Shown here piece by piece: positions 20,329-32,437 of a stretch of DNA of 64,000 nucleotides. Position 1 is the stretch's first letter; each line of letters begins with the position of its first letter. The position numbers were made by a program, and so were the translations under genes. The DNA is from Blasia pusilla (taxonomy: Eukaryota > Marchantiophyta > Marchantiopsida > Blasiales): positions 19,592,001 through 19,656,000 of the forward strand of contig CM114271.1 of assembly GCA_050084515.1 (NCBI GenBank), in the 5' to 3' direction. The notes under the pieces were generated by a model. The model made no database searches and had not been told where the DNA came from. It was given only the letters and a program-made list of their open reading frames with translations.

Positions 20329-22570
20329 TTACACGATTGATAGCCTGAAACAAATCTGACAAGAACAAGAGTGGTTGATCAGACGTGAATGGACGACGAG
20401 GCGAGCGACCCCCACCACCTCCGCACGACGAATCAATATCAATGCTTGTGCACGTTGTAAGGCCACTGAAATGCATTGCTGAAAATAAGTAGTAACTACA
20501 AAGAGAGAAGGACTACGGGAAGGGGCAAGGTGATGATTCTCGAGGGAGTGGTGAGCACAAGTTTTTAGGAAAGTATCAAAAGACACATGTAAATGACCGA
20601 ATACTTCCATTGCAAAAGGAATAAATCCATCAGTCGCATGTCTCACAGCATAACTTAACTCCTTGATTCTTGTTGCAGCTTCAGGCGCCAAACCTTTGGT
20701 ATGTGCGACTCGACACACCAAGTCAAAACGTGTTGGATCAGCAACCACCACATCACCTAGTGTCCGGAATCCACCTCGAGACATAACAAGATCCACTCTC
20801 CGACGAGAGGTAGGACATGGAGTTGCTCTTGCCCAACGGTGTATCCTGCAGTACGAGCCATCGATGCTACCGCCTCTCTAATGACATTATGTGTGGCCGT
20901 TCGTTCTCCACCATGTGCACAACGTAGAATATGGATACCCTTGGCATCAATGGGATCCCCGCATACACAATTCGGCACACCTAACAGAGAAGGATGGGGA
21001 AGTCCCAGACGTAACCGCAAAGCTGTCGAGAATACACTTCGAGGAAGACGAAATGGAAGAATAAGAGGATTTGCAATAAGCCACGCCCCCGCTCTCGTAC
21101 CCGCACTTGAACGCAAACAAGTTCGATGAGCGTCAGAGGATGCCTCGGAGAGAATGCTGGAAAAGTTCATTTGATGCAGATTCTTGGAGATATGCTCTTG
21201 AAGTCGATCAAGCCCTTCCGTAATCAATTGACTGAAAGGGTGTAGAATTGCTTGTGTAGCAAGAGGAAGAAGAGCTTGTGCAGATCTCAGTTGTTGTTGA
21301 AATAACAAGTCCCCCTCCTCTACATGGACGATATGATCCATCAAGATAGGTGTATCTCCTTGGAGAAACCTTGAAGTCATAATCGGTGCTACCAACGCCC
21401 AACTCCCCAAAAAGGCTGCAGGAGCAGATGCGACTATGGAGGACAGTCCCACCCCTCCAAAAGAAATAGGAAAGATAGCTTGTCGTGAAGCAAAGACACC
21501 ATCCTCTCCCTCAAAGGTACTCGGGCCAAGAAGTTGACCAAAAGTTGCCCAGATAGAAGTATCAAAAGATATAAGAACCTTGAAATGGGAGGACAAGTGC
21601 GAAGAAGGTAGGAGGGACATGGTAGAAAACATTGGGAGAGAATCCCATAAGCCTCTTGGGGATGGAAGCCATTCCACGTCTTTCAAAAGGGCCTCATCCA
21701 AGAACTTTGAGACATAGTCAATGAAGCAATTGGGACCCCAAGAACCCTAATCGCTTCAATGTAGATGGGAAAATCAGGAGTAGGTGGGGTGAATGTTGAG
21801 GGAAGGCATGAAGGAGACCATACTCCACATTTACTAGGTTGGACTTTAAGGTTTAAGAAAGACAGTTGCTTCACGAAATGGGTATAAGCAGGAACCACTT
21901 CAGAAGGAGGACTTATAACGTGAGTGTCATCAATAATAGAAGGGAAAAGACAAGATGGAAATACTTGCGCTGATGCTCGGAGGGCACAAAAGTGGGCAAT
22001 GGCAAAGAGTGGGCCACCCATGGGATCACCTTGACGTGTGCCACAAGTCGATTGTAGATTACTATATTCCCCGGAAGTAGCATGATGGGAATAGATAATG
22101 GGCGTATCATAGGCATAGAAGGAGCGAGCGAATGGAATGAGGCTCGCAAGTTGTCCTCTTGCACAACTTAATTCCTCAGAGATGGCCGCACGAGAAACTG
22201 AATTGAATGCGTTAGCCATATTGACTTGAATTGTTGCCCAATCTGGATGAATATCAAGAGTGGAGCGAATCTTATGCACCACAACCTCACAACCTCTAGG
22301 AGTTGCCACTCCAAATTGATGAGGAAATAAATGGGCACTAAAGTGAGGACGAAATTGCAAGCATAGGGATCGACTAACCAAGCGGTATAAAACATCTCCA
22401 ATAGCCAAAGGGCGCACATTTGAAGGAGGCTTATCCATAGCCAACAAATGACAAGCCCCTAAGAGCCTAGAGATAGAGAAAGGGAGACGTCATGCCGCCA
22501 TATGTGTACACACCTTATATAGAGAGACAAAGCCACTTGCTGAATCTGCCACGATAAAGCAATTGCGGAG
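20329..22570 (-). pseudogene. Non-LTR retrotransposon with restriction-like endonuclease tail (decayed)
   Basis: Three minus-strand frames (22447-21683, 21701-20757, 20796-20329) overlap and together form one protein broken by frameshifts near 21700 and 20800. The first is a reverse transcriptase: RPLAIGDVLYRLVSRSLCLQ, then motif A in which the usual catalytic Asp reads as Asn (VNMANAFNSVSR), TRQGDPMGGPLFAIAHF, and the DD pair in SIIDDTHVI. The second ends with a zinc-knuckle-like CVCGDPIDAKGIHILRC (C-x-C-x9-H-x3-C) and GGERTATHNVIREA. The third has RRVDLVM...DVVVADPTRFDLV, which fits the PD-(D/E)xK endonuclease that nicks target DNA in R2-like elements. The 5' part upstream of RT is missing or unrecognisable. 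No poly(A) tail or target duplication was identified. Confidence 0.82.
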
Positions 22571-23290
22571 ATGCGAAAAAACCATCCATAATTAGATGGA
22601 TAGAAATAAAACAAAAGAAACGAATAGGGATTTGAATGGAATATATATTAATCATTAAGTAATTAATTTAATAATATAATGGGTGATTGTAAATATTAAT
22701 AAAATATGATAAATAACCAAAATTTTAGAATTTTTACCTCGATTGATATTTGATGGAAAAAGGAGATAAAAATTGAATGGAAGAATAGATTTTATTTAAA
22801 TTTTATGGAAAGATAAAATTACTTAGTGTATTGGTATATCATTTAAATTTGAATGGAAGATTGTAATTACTAAGAACAGTGAAATATTATTACTCTTCTA
22901 AGATTTTAGAAAATAAAAATCATATTTAAAATTTGAAATAAGTAAAAAAATCATTTTTTGAAATAATTTTATTAATTCACATGTTAAATATTGGGAAAGA
23001 AAATTGAATTTGAATGGAAAAGGAAAACAATTTCGTAAATTAAAATTAACTAAGATTTTAATTAGTGAATGTTATTTTGGTGGGAAGAATGGAAGGGGGA
23101 GAATAGTTATTGTTTGAGCTTGTACGGAGGAATGAAATTATTTATAGGAGATGGGTGTTATTTAAAGGTGAAATTTTCTTACTCTTTTAAGATTCCCAAA
23201 AAAAAATTTATTTTGAAAATTAAATAAAATTTGAAAATTGCAAAAATAATTTTAAAAAACTGTTATTGACACGTATTGTTTAAGGCCCTA
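22571..23290. other. AT-rich spacer
   Basis: Very AT-rich, with scattered GAATGGAA motifs. No gene or clear repeat was recognised. Confidence 0.5.
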
Positions 23291-23446
23291 TTGACATGTG
23301 GTAATTGAACAAGAAAAAAATGTTTCACATGTTATGGCCTGAAAGAAAAAATTTTGAATTTGTGTGCATCATCATTAATCCCTTCACTAACAAAAGTTCT
23401 TCAAACAATTTTTTTTTTTCCATGCATCGCATGAGTACCTTACTAG
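23290..23446 (+). mobile_element. Helitron 3' terminus on the plus strand (5' end not found)
   Basis: This ends CCATGCATCGCATGAGTACC followed by TTACTAG at 23446, then T, as expected for a Helitron 3' end (short hairpin, then CTAG next to T). It mirrors the element at 23457-23672 but diverges toward its left end, where no TC terminus could be placed. Confidence 0.65.
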
Positions 23447-23456
23447 TCATAAAAAA

Positions 23457-23672
23457 CTAGTAAGGTGTCCTTGCAATGCATGGAAAATAAAAAAAGTGTT
23501 TGAAAAGTTTTTGTTAGTGTATAGCCTGTGAAGGAAAGGAACTAATGAAGTTGTAAACAAAAAAATTCTTGCTTCATGTAGCATGTGAAACATTTTCTTG
23601 TTGCCCGGTTATCACGTGTCGCATAGAGAGGTTTTTGCAAATCCAAAAGACACTCTCCCATAATCATATAGA
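23457..23672 (-). mobile_element. Miniature Helitron, about 216 bp
   Basis: On the minus strand this starts TCTATATGATTATGGGAGAG after an A and ends with a short stem (CATGCATTGCAAGG) and CTTACTAG before a T. Both ends fit Helitron rules (A|TC...CTAG|T). It has no coding capacity. It is closely related to 50790-51042. Confidence 0.8.
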
Positions 23673-23859
23673 TTAGTATGCCCTAATTAAAAAAATGTGT
23701 AATTTTGAATTATCCACCCAAGGTGTACAATTGAATTTGATTGAATCTATTGGCTTAGAGTGATCCTTTAAATTAAAAAGGACATATGTCAAGAGGAGAG
23801 ATTTTTGCAAATCTAGTGTGCATCTTATGCCATGCACGGAAGTATAAGGACTAATCGTG

Positions 23860-23980
23860 ATACGCACAATTTCTTTTTTTAATGCTCGTAGAATAGGAAA
23901 CATTTTCTTGCCGTCTTGTTGCGACATGTCAATCAGAGATGTTTGCAAATCAAGAAAACAGTCTCCAATAATAATATAGA
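23860..23980 (-). mobile_element. Helitron 5' end fragment
   Basis: The segment ending GTCTCCAATAATAATATAGA at 23980 repeats the 5' terminal sequence of the miniature Helitrons (minus-strand TC start after A). A matching 3' end was not located with confidence. Confidence 0.55.
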
Positions 23981-26900
23981 TAATATATAAGATAGTTTTC
24001 CTTAAAAATTGAAATATCTTATCATTTATTTTAGAGATGAAACAAAGTGAATCATTCATTTCTATGTTACTCTACATAAAACTTCAACAACACATCATAT
24101 AGAGCATTGAATAATTTTCTATATTTTATTACTTTAGAAAAAAATTTAATCAAAATTTAAAAATATAAATATGAGGTGTTTCTTTTTTTCTATAATTGAA
24201 ATATCTTTGGAATAAATTTTAAATAAAATATCAATACTTTTTTAAAATTTGAAACACATGTATCATACTAAAGTTGACATGTGTCAATGATATCGTGATT
24301 GTATTGTGTGTAGAATCTAAATCATGTAACTTTATTAATGGAAAAAAAAATTGATTCTATTTAATGGTTACATATTAGGATTATAAGGAAAAAATCACGT
24401 ACTATGAAAAGAAAATTTGCTAGTTATCCATAAAAGTCTTTTTTGGTTATGAATGTTATCCTAGCCTAGTGACAAGTATCAAGGATGAATCAAGATTCAA
24501 GAACTCATTTTGTCGTAACATAGTAGAGTTTAACCCTTTAACTACTCAAATTGCATTCCACTTGCAAAGTAGTAGTTCATATCAAAATGAGACTCAAAAA
24601 TAACTTTAGGAATTCCCTTATCCCTAGTATCAAAAGGATATAGGTCAAGCTCAAGGGAGACAATTGATATAAATGCTCAAGATAACTTATGTACTTTTGA
24701 ACATTGATATTTAGAGTGGTATGTAAGAAAGTGTCAATTTCTTATGTTGTAGGTGACATGTAGAAATATTATCTAGAATACGCTATAAGTCTTTTATATG
24801 GATTATGAGAAAATACCCATTGTCCCTACCTTTGTCTACATCATCTTACTAGAAACTATTTCAAGATTGGAAGAAAATATGTATGTAAGCTATCGAGACA
24901 TGCTTATTTCCATCATTTTTCTCGCTTGGATGATGTATCAAGAGTTGTGTGGCTCAAAAAACATGTTAGTAATCAAGCAAGATATTGATCACAAGCACAA
25001 TTAACTTCTTGGAAAACTACTTTGGTAGCGTATGTTTCATGCAATTATATGAGGAAAATTGCATAAATCAAATGGAATCGTTTGCAACATTATTCATAAA
25101 CTCTCATAATGTCGAGAGCAGTTAGCTATTTTGGCTAATCAATATGGACCACCATATTGCAACATGCCTATGGATAGATAATCACATGGTCGCATTATTT
25201 TCTACATCTACTCTGCCCGTGACTATAAATACTCGTATTATTCATTGGGATAGGATTCCCCAAGGGTATGTGGTAATCCTTGCTAGACCTATATTCTTGG
25301 AATATCAATATGAGAGGTATGGCCATGCAGGATCAACTTTCACTTGCATACTCGACCTAAAAATGTTGGCATCATTTGTTTAGGTTTGCATTTGACAATC
25401 CACTAACACAATTACAAAAAGTATGGTGCATGTTATGCAAGAGTAGAGGATGTAATATTTGGTCATATAAATATTTTTACTTTCTATTAGGGACAGTAAG
25501 GTAGGTAATCGGGGTAATAAAGATCACATAGACATGAGGATGTGTCTCCAATCTTTCATTATACGTTGAAGTCGAGGAATTTCTATCATGAGTCGAATAT
25601 GGATATGCACCTCGTTTTCTTGTCCAAGGTGCAATTAAGGGCGTGCATTTGTGAATGGGTTCTTGTTTTGTTACTCATCAAAAGCATGATGATTGTTGTG
25701 CAAATCATTCTCATGCCAATTGTGGTGAGCAACACAATAAAATGAAAGAGGATAAGAAACGAATAGTTGCTCAATCATTCTTGAGATGGTAGTTGATCAA
25801 TTATTAAGAATTTAACATGCCTTATCTACCTTGCCTAAGTTCTATCCTTGTTTTCTTCCCCAAGGTGCAAGGGTTCACATATATGTGTGGGTTCTTGTTT
25901 TGCAACTCATCAAAAGTATGATGAGCATTGTACATATTAATCTCAAGCCAATTTCGGTATGTGGTGCCATACAATCAATGGGGGTAGGAAGCAAGTGGAT
26001 GAAACAAGAAAGGCTATGAGGATTCCAAGCACCATTTATGAGGACTTCTCTTTAGAGTTTTACCATAATGGTTTTTCGTTTAAACAATGGAATTTTTTAA
26101 GATGGAACTCGTCATTTTGAAGGCTTAATGCCCACCTACTTCACTATTGGGTAGGTGCCAATGGTGCCATATACAAAAGCCAACATGTTACATAATAATA
26201 TGTGTTGACCGAGAAACACACTCTTGCATATCCTCCTTTTGTTACAATAACTGAATTTTATTATAACCCTTTCTCTTCCAAGGGTTCCTTCCTCCAAAAA
26301 AAAATCGATGCCCCACCTAAGGAAAGATCCTTGCTTCAAATAAAGGGAAAAAACTTAGAAATTTTAGTGAGAAAATATGAAGGATAGTGGCAAGGTAAAG
26401 GGGATTTTATTACTCACGTTTGCATCTTTGTAAGAATTCAAAAATGTTTTGCAAATTTTTTTTACAAGTTCATGCAAGTATTTTGCAAGTGGTTTTTGGA
26501 TATGAGGACTTGCAAGAGAAATGCAAAGAACTTGTAGATGACTCACAAAATATTGGATCCCTTATGAGTGCTCTGCAAATTTATATTGACAAAATGAACT
26601 TGCAAATGACTTGAAAAATTGCTCCACTTGCAAGTTGATGTTGGTGTTGCAAGCACTTGAAACAAGACCTGCACAATACATCCTATATATATATATAACA
26701 CTTTCCATATTTTAAGTGACCAATCCAAATATGACACATGTGTAGTAATAATTAATATCATGCTAGTTGTAATTTAGTGAGTAGATAATGAGCTATATGT
26801 TGTTTGGAGTAGATAGCGGACCAGCAAGACCATTGCATTAGATCACCCTGACCTACAAGAGGAATTTGAATGGATACAAAAATGCCTAAAATATAGATGT

Positions 26901-27216
26901 AAGGCGGAGAAGGTCTTAATTTCAACTACGCAAGGGTAGAAATGAAATATTTAGCCATCTTCAATGGAAGACAAGAGGTGGGTATCAGAGCAACAAGTTA
27001 GAAAAGAGGGCTAAAAGTGTACAGAAAATAACGTGAGTCCCTGCACTTTCAATCTTCAAGTCTTGTGCGCCCTCCATTGGCTTTGTTTTGTATTCTAAGA
27101 CTCAAACTTTTAAACCCTTTCTACAAACCAGACCTTATTTGTATTCTTCGGCACTTCCTTTGTACTCTTAAGGACACTTCAACCCTTCGTAGAAACCTGA
27201 GTCCATACCTTCAGTC
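23981..27216. other. AT-rich stretch, no gene recognised
   Basis: ORFs up to about 80 codons occur but none carries a recognisable motif. Around 25560-26000 two related segments (containing GGTTCTTGTTTTG and ACTCATCAAAAG.ATGATG) suggest a divergent internal duplication of about 250 bp. Around 26420-26650 phrases such as ACTTGCAAG and TTTGCAAGT recur. Confidence 0.45.
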
Positions 27217-29412
27217 ATGGAACATGACAATAATAGCCCTTTAGATAGACTTTAACCATCAAAATCTAAGAGGCAAAGAAGCCTCACAGATCTAAGGTTC
27301 AACAGAAGGGCTAAAGCACCTTCTCAACCAACACTTGCCTCGTGTGATGAAACACAAATAAACGAACGTTTGTGTGACTCTAAGATTGAAGAGAACCAGA
27401 AGTTATGGAAGGATGCTTGGTATATCGCATTTTACTGGATACACTTTGAGCCCCACACTGGTAGAGTATTTTGCAAGGTGTGCGAAGGATCAAAGGGTAA
27501 ATCTATCTTTGCCACTTCATGAGCAGTAAACATAAACATTTCAACCTTTGTGGACCATAGCAAGTCGAAAGAGCTCTATAGGCTAGCTTGGGCTCAACGC
27601 AAGGGCAAGAAGACAATGGAAAAAGCCATTGCTTCAACTAATTGAATATGTGACAAAGCTTTGTTGAACCTATTCCGTGTTGCTTATTTTATAACAAAAG
27701 AGAAAATTGATTTCAAAACCTTCCCAATCTTATGTCAATTATTGAAGCTTGTTTCTGTCACCTTGACCCAACACTTTTATCAAGATGAGAAATCTTGTGC
27801 TGATATTATTACATTCATTAGTTCACTTTTACATAGGGGAGTGTTGCAGACAATAAAGGCTAGTCTATTTTATGGACTCATAGTTGATAAGTCAACTAAC
27901 ATTTCAGTGACAGGCCATCTAGTGGATTTTGTGACCTACTTAGAAGAAGGGCAGGTTGAAACATCTTTTATGGGGTTGATTAAAATTGATAACAAAAATG
28001 CGGAGGCAATATCATACTTTTCGGTTTTCTTACTAAGAGAATGGGATTTAGACTTTGAAAAATTAGTAGGGTTTGGTTTGGATGGGGCAAGTAGCATGAT
28101 TGGGAGACAAAATGGTGTTGCTTCTCGATAGAAGAGGAATGTGAATCCATTCATGACTAGTGCGCATTGTGTAGCATATAGAACCAACTTGGTTTTCCTT
28201 AGTACAGCTAAAAGTCCTTCTTGCAAGTCCATTTGTGATGAAGTGGACAATCTCTTGAACTCCGTTGCCTTTTATTTCAAGAAGAGTCCTAAGAGGAAAG
28301 CAAGTCTTTCTTCTTTGCAACTAGAGTTTAATGACTCGTGGAGATGTATGAAACGATACCAACAAGTGAGATGCCTCAGTAGGTGTCAAGCCGTGGCATG
28401 TCTATGTGATAGTTTAGAATCTGTTCTTGTTTATTTTTTCAGGGTGTTGATGGTTAAGAGGAAGATGGCATGGCAGCTTCTTTTTTTAAGAAGTTTAAGT
28501 CCTTCAAGATGATCTATTGTCTTTATTTTTTGGATGATACATTGCATGAAATGTTTAGATTGAGTAAAGTCTTTCAATTCAAGTTTATCAACATTACGAC
28601 TTTAGCGTCTTTAGTTGTGATAGAGATAGTTGATATAAGATTTATATGAATGCTCAACTGGTTTCTGCGACTACTGATTTTCATTTACTCCCACATTATG
28701 GGCCTCTAGACGGATACATGAAACGATTACATTCAGAAATTAGGGAAGAATTTTCCATTCCATACAAATAGAAAGAGATATCTTGTGGAAAGACCTTGAA
28801 GAAATAGTTTTCTTTCAGAGAAATTTTGCAGAGGCATTGTGTAAAAGTTTGAGTGAACAATTTGAAGATAATGATATCATTGGGGCTTTCAAGATCATGA
28901 ATTTATTGCACATACCTTCTCAAATGGTAAGGTTGAGGGATTGGGGAGTGAAAGAGTTGGACATTTTGTGCCAGTATTATGGTGTAGAAAGTTCTTTACA
29001 TGGTTGTGGTAAACCAGATTTGGTTGAGGTTGCAGCATTAAAGAGTGAATTTCTTTCATTTAAAATTCAGACAACTACAGAACGAAAGGACAAATCCTTC
29101 AAAGATTTATGGCTTGCGGTTTCTTGATGTTCCATTTTGAATTTCAAGTATTCTAATTTTTTTAATTTTAGGAGACATAGCCAAGGTAAAATATGTGAGC
29201 ACTGCAATGCGTGAGAGAGCTTTCAGCATCCAAAATATGATTAAGAATAGACTTTGAAATTATTTAGGCACTAAACATGTGGATGCACTTTTGAGGGTAA
29301 ATATAGAAGGGTCCTCTAAGAGTTATGAGGATGTCTTGACGGAAGCTATCCATCTTTGGAAAAATTCCAAAGAATTCACATATTTGTATGCTAATCCTAA
29401 GTTGCACTTGTG
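27217..29412 (+). pseudogene. hAT-superfamily transposase (DUF4371/ZNF862-like), decayed
   Basis: hAT transposases cut and paste DNA elements with 8-bp target duplications. The reading begins MEHDNNSPLDRL near 27217. It then shows a zinc-finger-like FCKVCEGSKGKSIFATS, the DUF4371 region (FRVAYFITKEKIDFKTFPIL, then GLIVDKSTNISVTGHLVDFV with the expected Asp), GFGLDGASSMIGRQNGVASR, and NPFMTSAHCVAYRTNLVFLS. Next come RCLSRCQAVACLCDSLESVL, RDWGVKELDILCQYY and the C-terminal dimerisation region (MRERAFSIQNMIKNRL, TKHVDALLRV). In-frame stops (near 27255, 27523, 27644, 28131 and 29258) and several shifts interrupt it, so it is inactive. Terminal inverted repeats were not found. A second, worse copy lies at 55270-56043. 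Confidence 0.85.
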
Positions 29413-31420
29413 ATATGCTTTGGAGGATCATGTTTCAGATCAAAGTAGGATTGCATCTACCCCTTCTTGTGATGAGTAGTTTTAATTAACTCCTAAATCC
29501 TTTCTACAAAAGGTATGTGTAATAGCATAATTTTTGTAAAAGGGGTTTTGAGACCTCTGGCCCCCAATAGATGGGGGATACTTCAGGTTTAATCCCTGCC
29601 AGAGGTATCTGCCTTTGTATTACTTTTGCAGTGATGGTTTCTAAGGTCTCCTTATCTTGTGCAAGTGCGATCGAAAGTCAAAGGTATGGGGATAGCAAAA
29701 GTAGGAGCTCTATCATAAACCTATGTCGGCTCAAATCTATCCTTCTAGGTAGATGGTGTCAAATGTATCAGAAAGCATGCCTTTCCTTCTTGATGTGGAT
29801 TAAGTCTTTGTTGCAACCATAGTCTGGTCCAGTGGGTTGTGTCTCTTGACTTGTACAGTCGGCTTGTGTTTGCAGCCATGGGATCTAGCGGATGCGTGGT
29901 TCATCTAAGTTAGTAGACTTGTCTGTTTTCAAAGATTGGCGAACTTCTCTTTATATAGGAAAGCTACTTGAGTTATCGAGGAGCCTAGAATAAAAATCCA
30001 TGGTACAATCAAGCAATATTCGTTTTGAAGAGTTGTTTTGGGTGGAAGCGTAAGATTGGAATAGAAGAGATCCATCCATTTGCTGCCCACAGTAGTGGTG
30101 TTTACCATGCGCACTTGACATGCTAGTGAAATAGGGTTTCTTTTGATCACATATTATTAGTTTTTGAAATTTGAAGAGAAACCAAAAATTGGGAAAGGTC
30201 TTAGGAAGAAAACTAATTCTTCCATACAAGCACGGAAAAAAACCGGGAGATGGAAAAGATGTAAAGGAAAAAGATGGATTTAAAAGAAACCAAGCTAGAA
30301 GAAAACGGGTAGTTTTTATAAACGTCAGATGAAAACTGATTCAAGAAAACAACTGTTTAATAATTTTTGGGAACCGGAGAAAAACCAGGGAAACCCCAAA
30401 ATTCTATGCGCCCGCTGGTTAGCCCATTCTGAAGGATGTTGCTCTTCTTACCACCGTGTCCAAATGTAATTGGTAAAGTAATGTCTTTTTTTATTGGTCA
30501 ATTTTGAATGGGAGTAAGATTACCAATAAATCATTTCAAAAATATTTTAGTTCTCATACGCACAAGGAGTGACATGTATCATAGTGCTCATAATGACTTT
30601 AGTTTGCCCATTATCAGTTAGAGTATTTATTATTTTGGGGAATTGCCATTTTTGTTCCCGATCATATTGGTACTAATGGACAGATTTTATCCGTGGCCAC
30701 AACCATAACATTACTGATAATTTATTATCTGCATTCTCACTTGTCATTGGATGGGTTTGTGGGCTTTTCCAAATAGGGGCTATTCATTTTCGGCTAGACC
30801 TTTGAAACTGTCAATTAGTGTCATGAATGAGTCGTCTATGGAGGTAGCCCTTTCATTTTGTAATGGAAAATTTGGCGCATTCGACACTTTGGAGGACTAC
30901 TGCTTACAAAATGTCTAGGGAGATGGGGATCTTGCAGTCTAACCAGAACATCTACCTCCTGGTATAGTGTGCGATAGCAGACATTGTGAATGCCCGTATA
31001 TGGACCTTTCTTATTGTGGGTCATTGTGACATGTACTTGCAGGTTCACTTGCTGATTTAACTTTCTTCTACTACAAACATTTGAAAGGTAAATGTGAACT
31101 CACTCATTCACCAAATGCTTTATTAAAAAATACAGGGTATACAACAATCTGCAAGTAATGCTTCTTGACTATTCACTTGCCTAGCTTCAATCATATTCAA
31201 GTGTCTCTCCTCAACCTCAAGCCTCTAATTGTCTTTCTATTCCATGAGGGAGTACTAAACGCCATCTGCAGTGTTGTAAGTGATTTCTACCATGTCTACC
31301 CGACAGACACCTAGAAAGTCTACAATTTCAAAGTGAAAAAGCATTCTGAGGACTCAAGCTTCTCCTCACTTCAAACGTACCCACCATGAGGCCAATAAGC
31401 TTTCACCGTCGTTGTAGAAA
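29413..31420. other. No gene recognised
   Basis: Short ORFs only. A stretch near 29560-29830 is less AT-rich, but I see no motif in it. Confidence 0.45.
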
Positions 31421-31972
31421 TTGCGAGAGAGATTGTTCTATGTAGGAGAATACAACCAAGAAACCACTCCTAAACCCACAGTACCTCATGTCCACACTCC
31501 TTTATCTCCAAGTGTTCCCGACTCCACAAAGAGGATGGAAGATGAAGATGAAGATGAAGATGTTCATCATTTCACCACTATTGATGGTGATTGTACGACA
31601 TATAGCAAGGATATCTGTTTCACATTGGTTGAAGAAACACTTTCCTTTGAAGACTATGGAGAATACTATCCAACACCTCATGCACTAGATGCAGAGGATA
31701 CCCAATTTTTGGAAGCAGGAGCATTTGGATACTCCACCTTTGATACAGAATCTAAAAGGAATAAAATCGAATCTTCCAATCGGCGTACATCCAAGAAGGA
31801 CCAAGATGTCCTTATTCTTGCCTTCCTAGATATATCAAGTGACAGTTTTGGAGCTGACATATTTTGCATGACATCATATGCAAGCTCAGAGATATCAAGT
31901 TCAAATGCAGACAATGGTAGTGAGCCAAAGGATGATGGTCATGATTGTTCCTGTGACAGTATATTGTACTAA
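31421..31972 (+). CDS. Hypothetical acidic protein, 183 residues
   Basis: A continuous frame from ATG to stop, unusually long for this AT-rich zone. The product is Ser/Asp/Glu-rich. It has a run of Glu-Asp repeats (MEDEDEDEDVHH, around residues 39-50) and a Ser-rich C-terminal third (SSEISSSNADNGSEPKDDG). No signal peptide, membrane segment or catalytic motif is visible. It may be an exon of a larger gene, a retrotransposon gag-type piece, or chance. I do not recognise it. Confidence 0.35.
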   Translation: MRERLFYVGEYNQETTPKPTVPHVHTPLSPSVPDSTKRMEDEDEDEDVHHFTTIDGDCTTYSKDICFTLVEETLSFEDYGEYYPTPHALDAEDTQFLEAGAFGYSTFDTESKRNKIESSNRRTSKKDQDVLILAFLDISSDSFGADIFCMTSYASSEISSSNADNGSEPKDDGHDCSCDSILY

Positions 31973-32130
31973 TGTCAGTGCTTCCATGTCTCTCCAGAGC
32001 TAATAAATTGACATGTATTATTTTGTGTAACTTTCTACTCTCTATGTAGGATACTCCTACATATCTCAAGTAGCCGAAAACTTAGAGTTCACACTTCTGT
32101 GTATAATCTATGTTCAATTTACACACAAAA

Positions 32131-32172
32131 GTGTGTTTATGCACACACAAGTTTATGTGTGCATAAACACAC
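32131..32172. repeat. Perfect 17-bp inverted repeat
   Basis: Arms 32131-32147 and 32156-32172 are exact reverse complements around an 8-base loop (CAAGTTTA). The sequence is built from TGTGTG/CACACA with a TTTATGCA core. No element was recognised around it. Confidence 0.93.
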
Positions 32173-32389
32173 TCCATGTCAAAACGGACTATTTACAATG
32201 TACGTACCCAAGGGCAAACCCTTGCACAACAAATTTCTTTACTTTTTTTTGTTTCAAAAATCAAGGAGATATTTTCAAATAAGAAGTTTGTGTCTCATCT
32301 ACATTACTAATGAGTTGTATGTGTAATGTACAACACTATATATGATTTATTCATTTTTAAAATTCTGTTATTACCTTCTCCTTCTCCTC

Positions 32390-32390
<1 letters not shown>

Positions 32391-32435
<45 letters not shown>
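32391..32435. repeat. (CT)n microsatellite
   Basis: About 22 CT dinucleotides, preceded by a CTTCTCCTCC pyrimidine tract. Confidence 0.97.
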
Positions 32436-32437
<2 letters not shown>

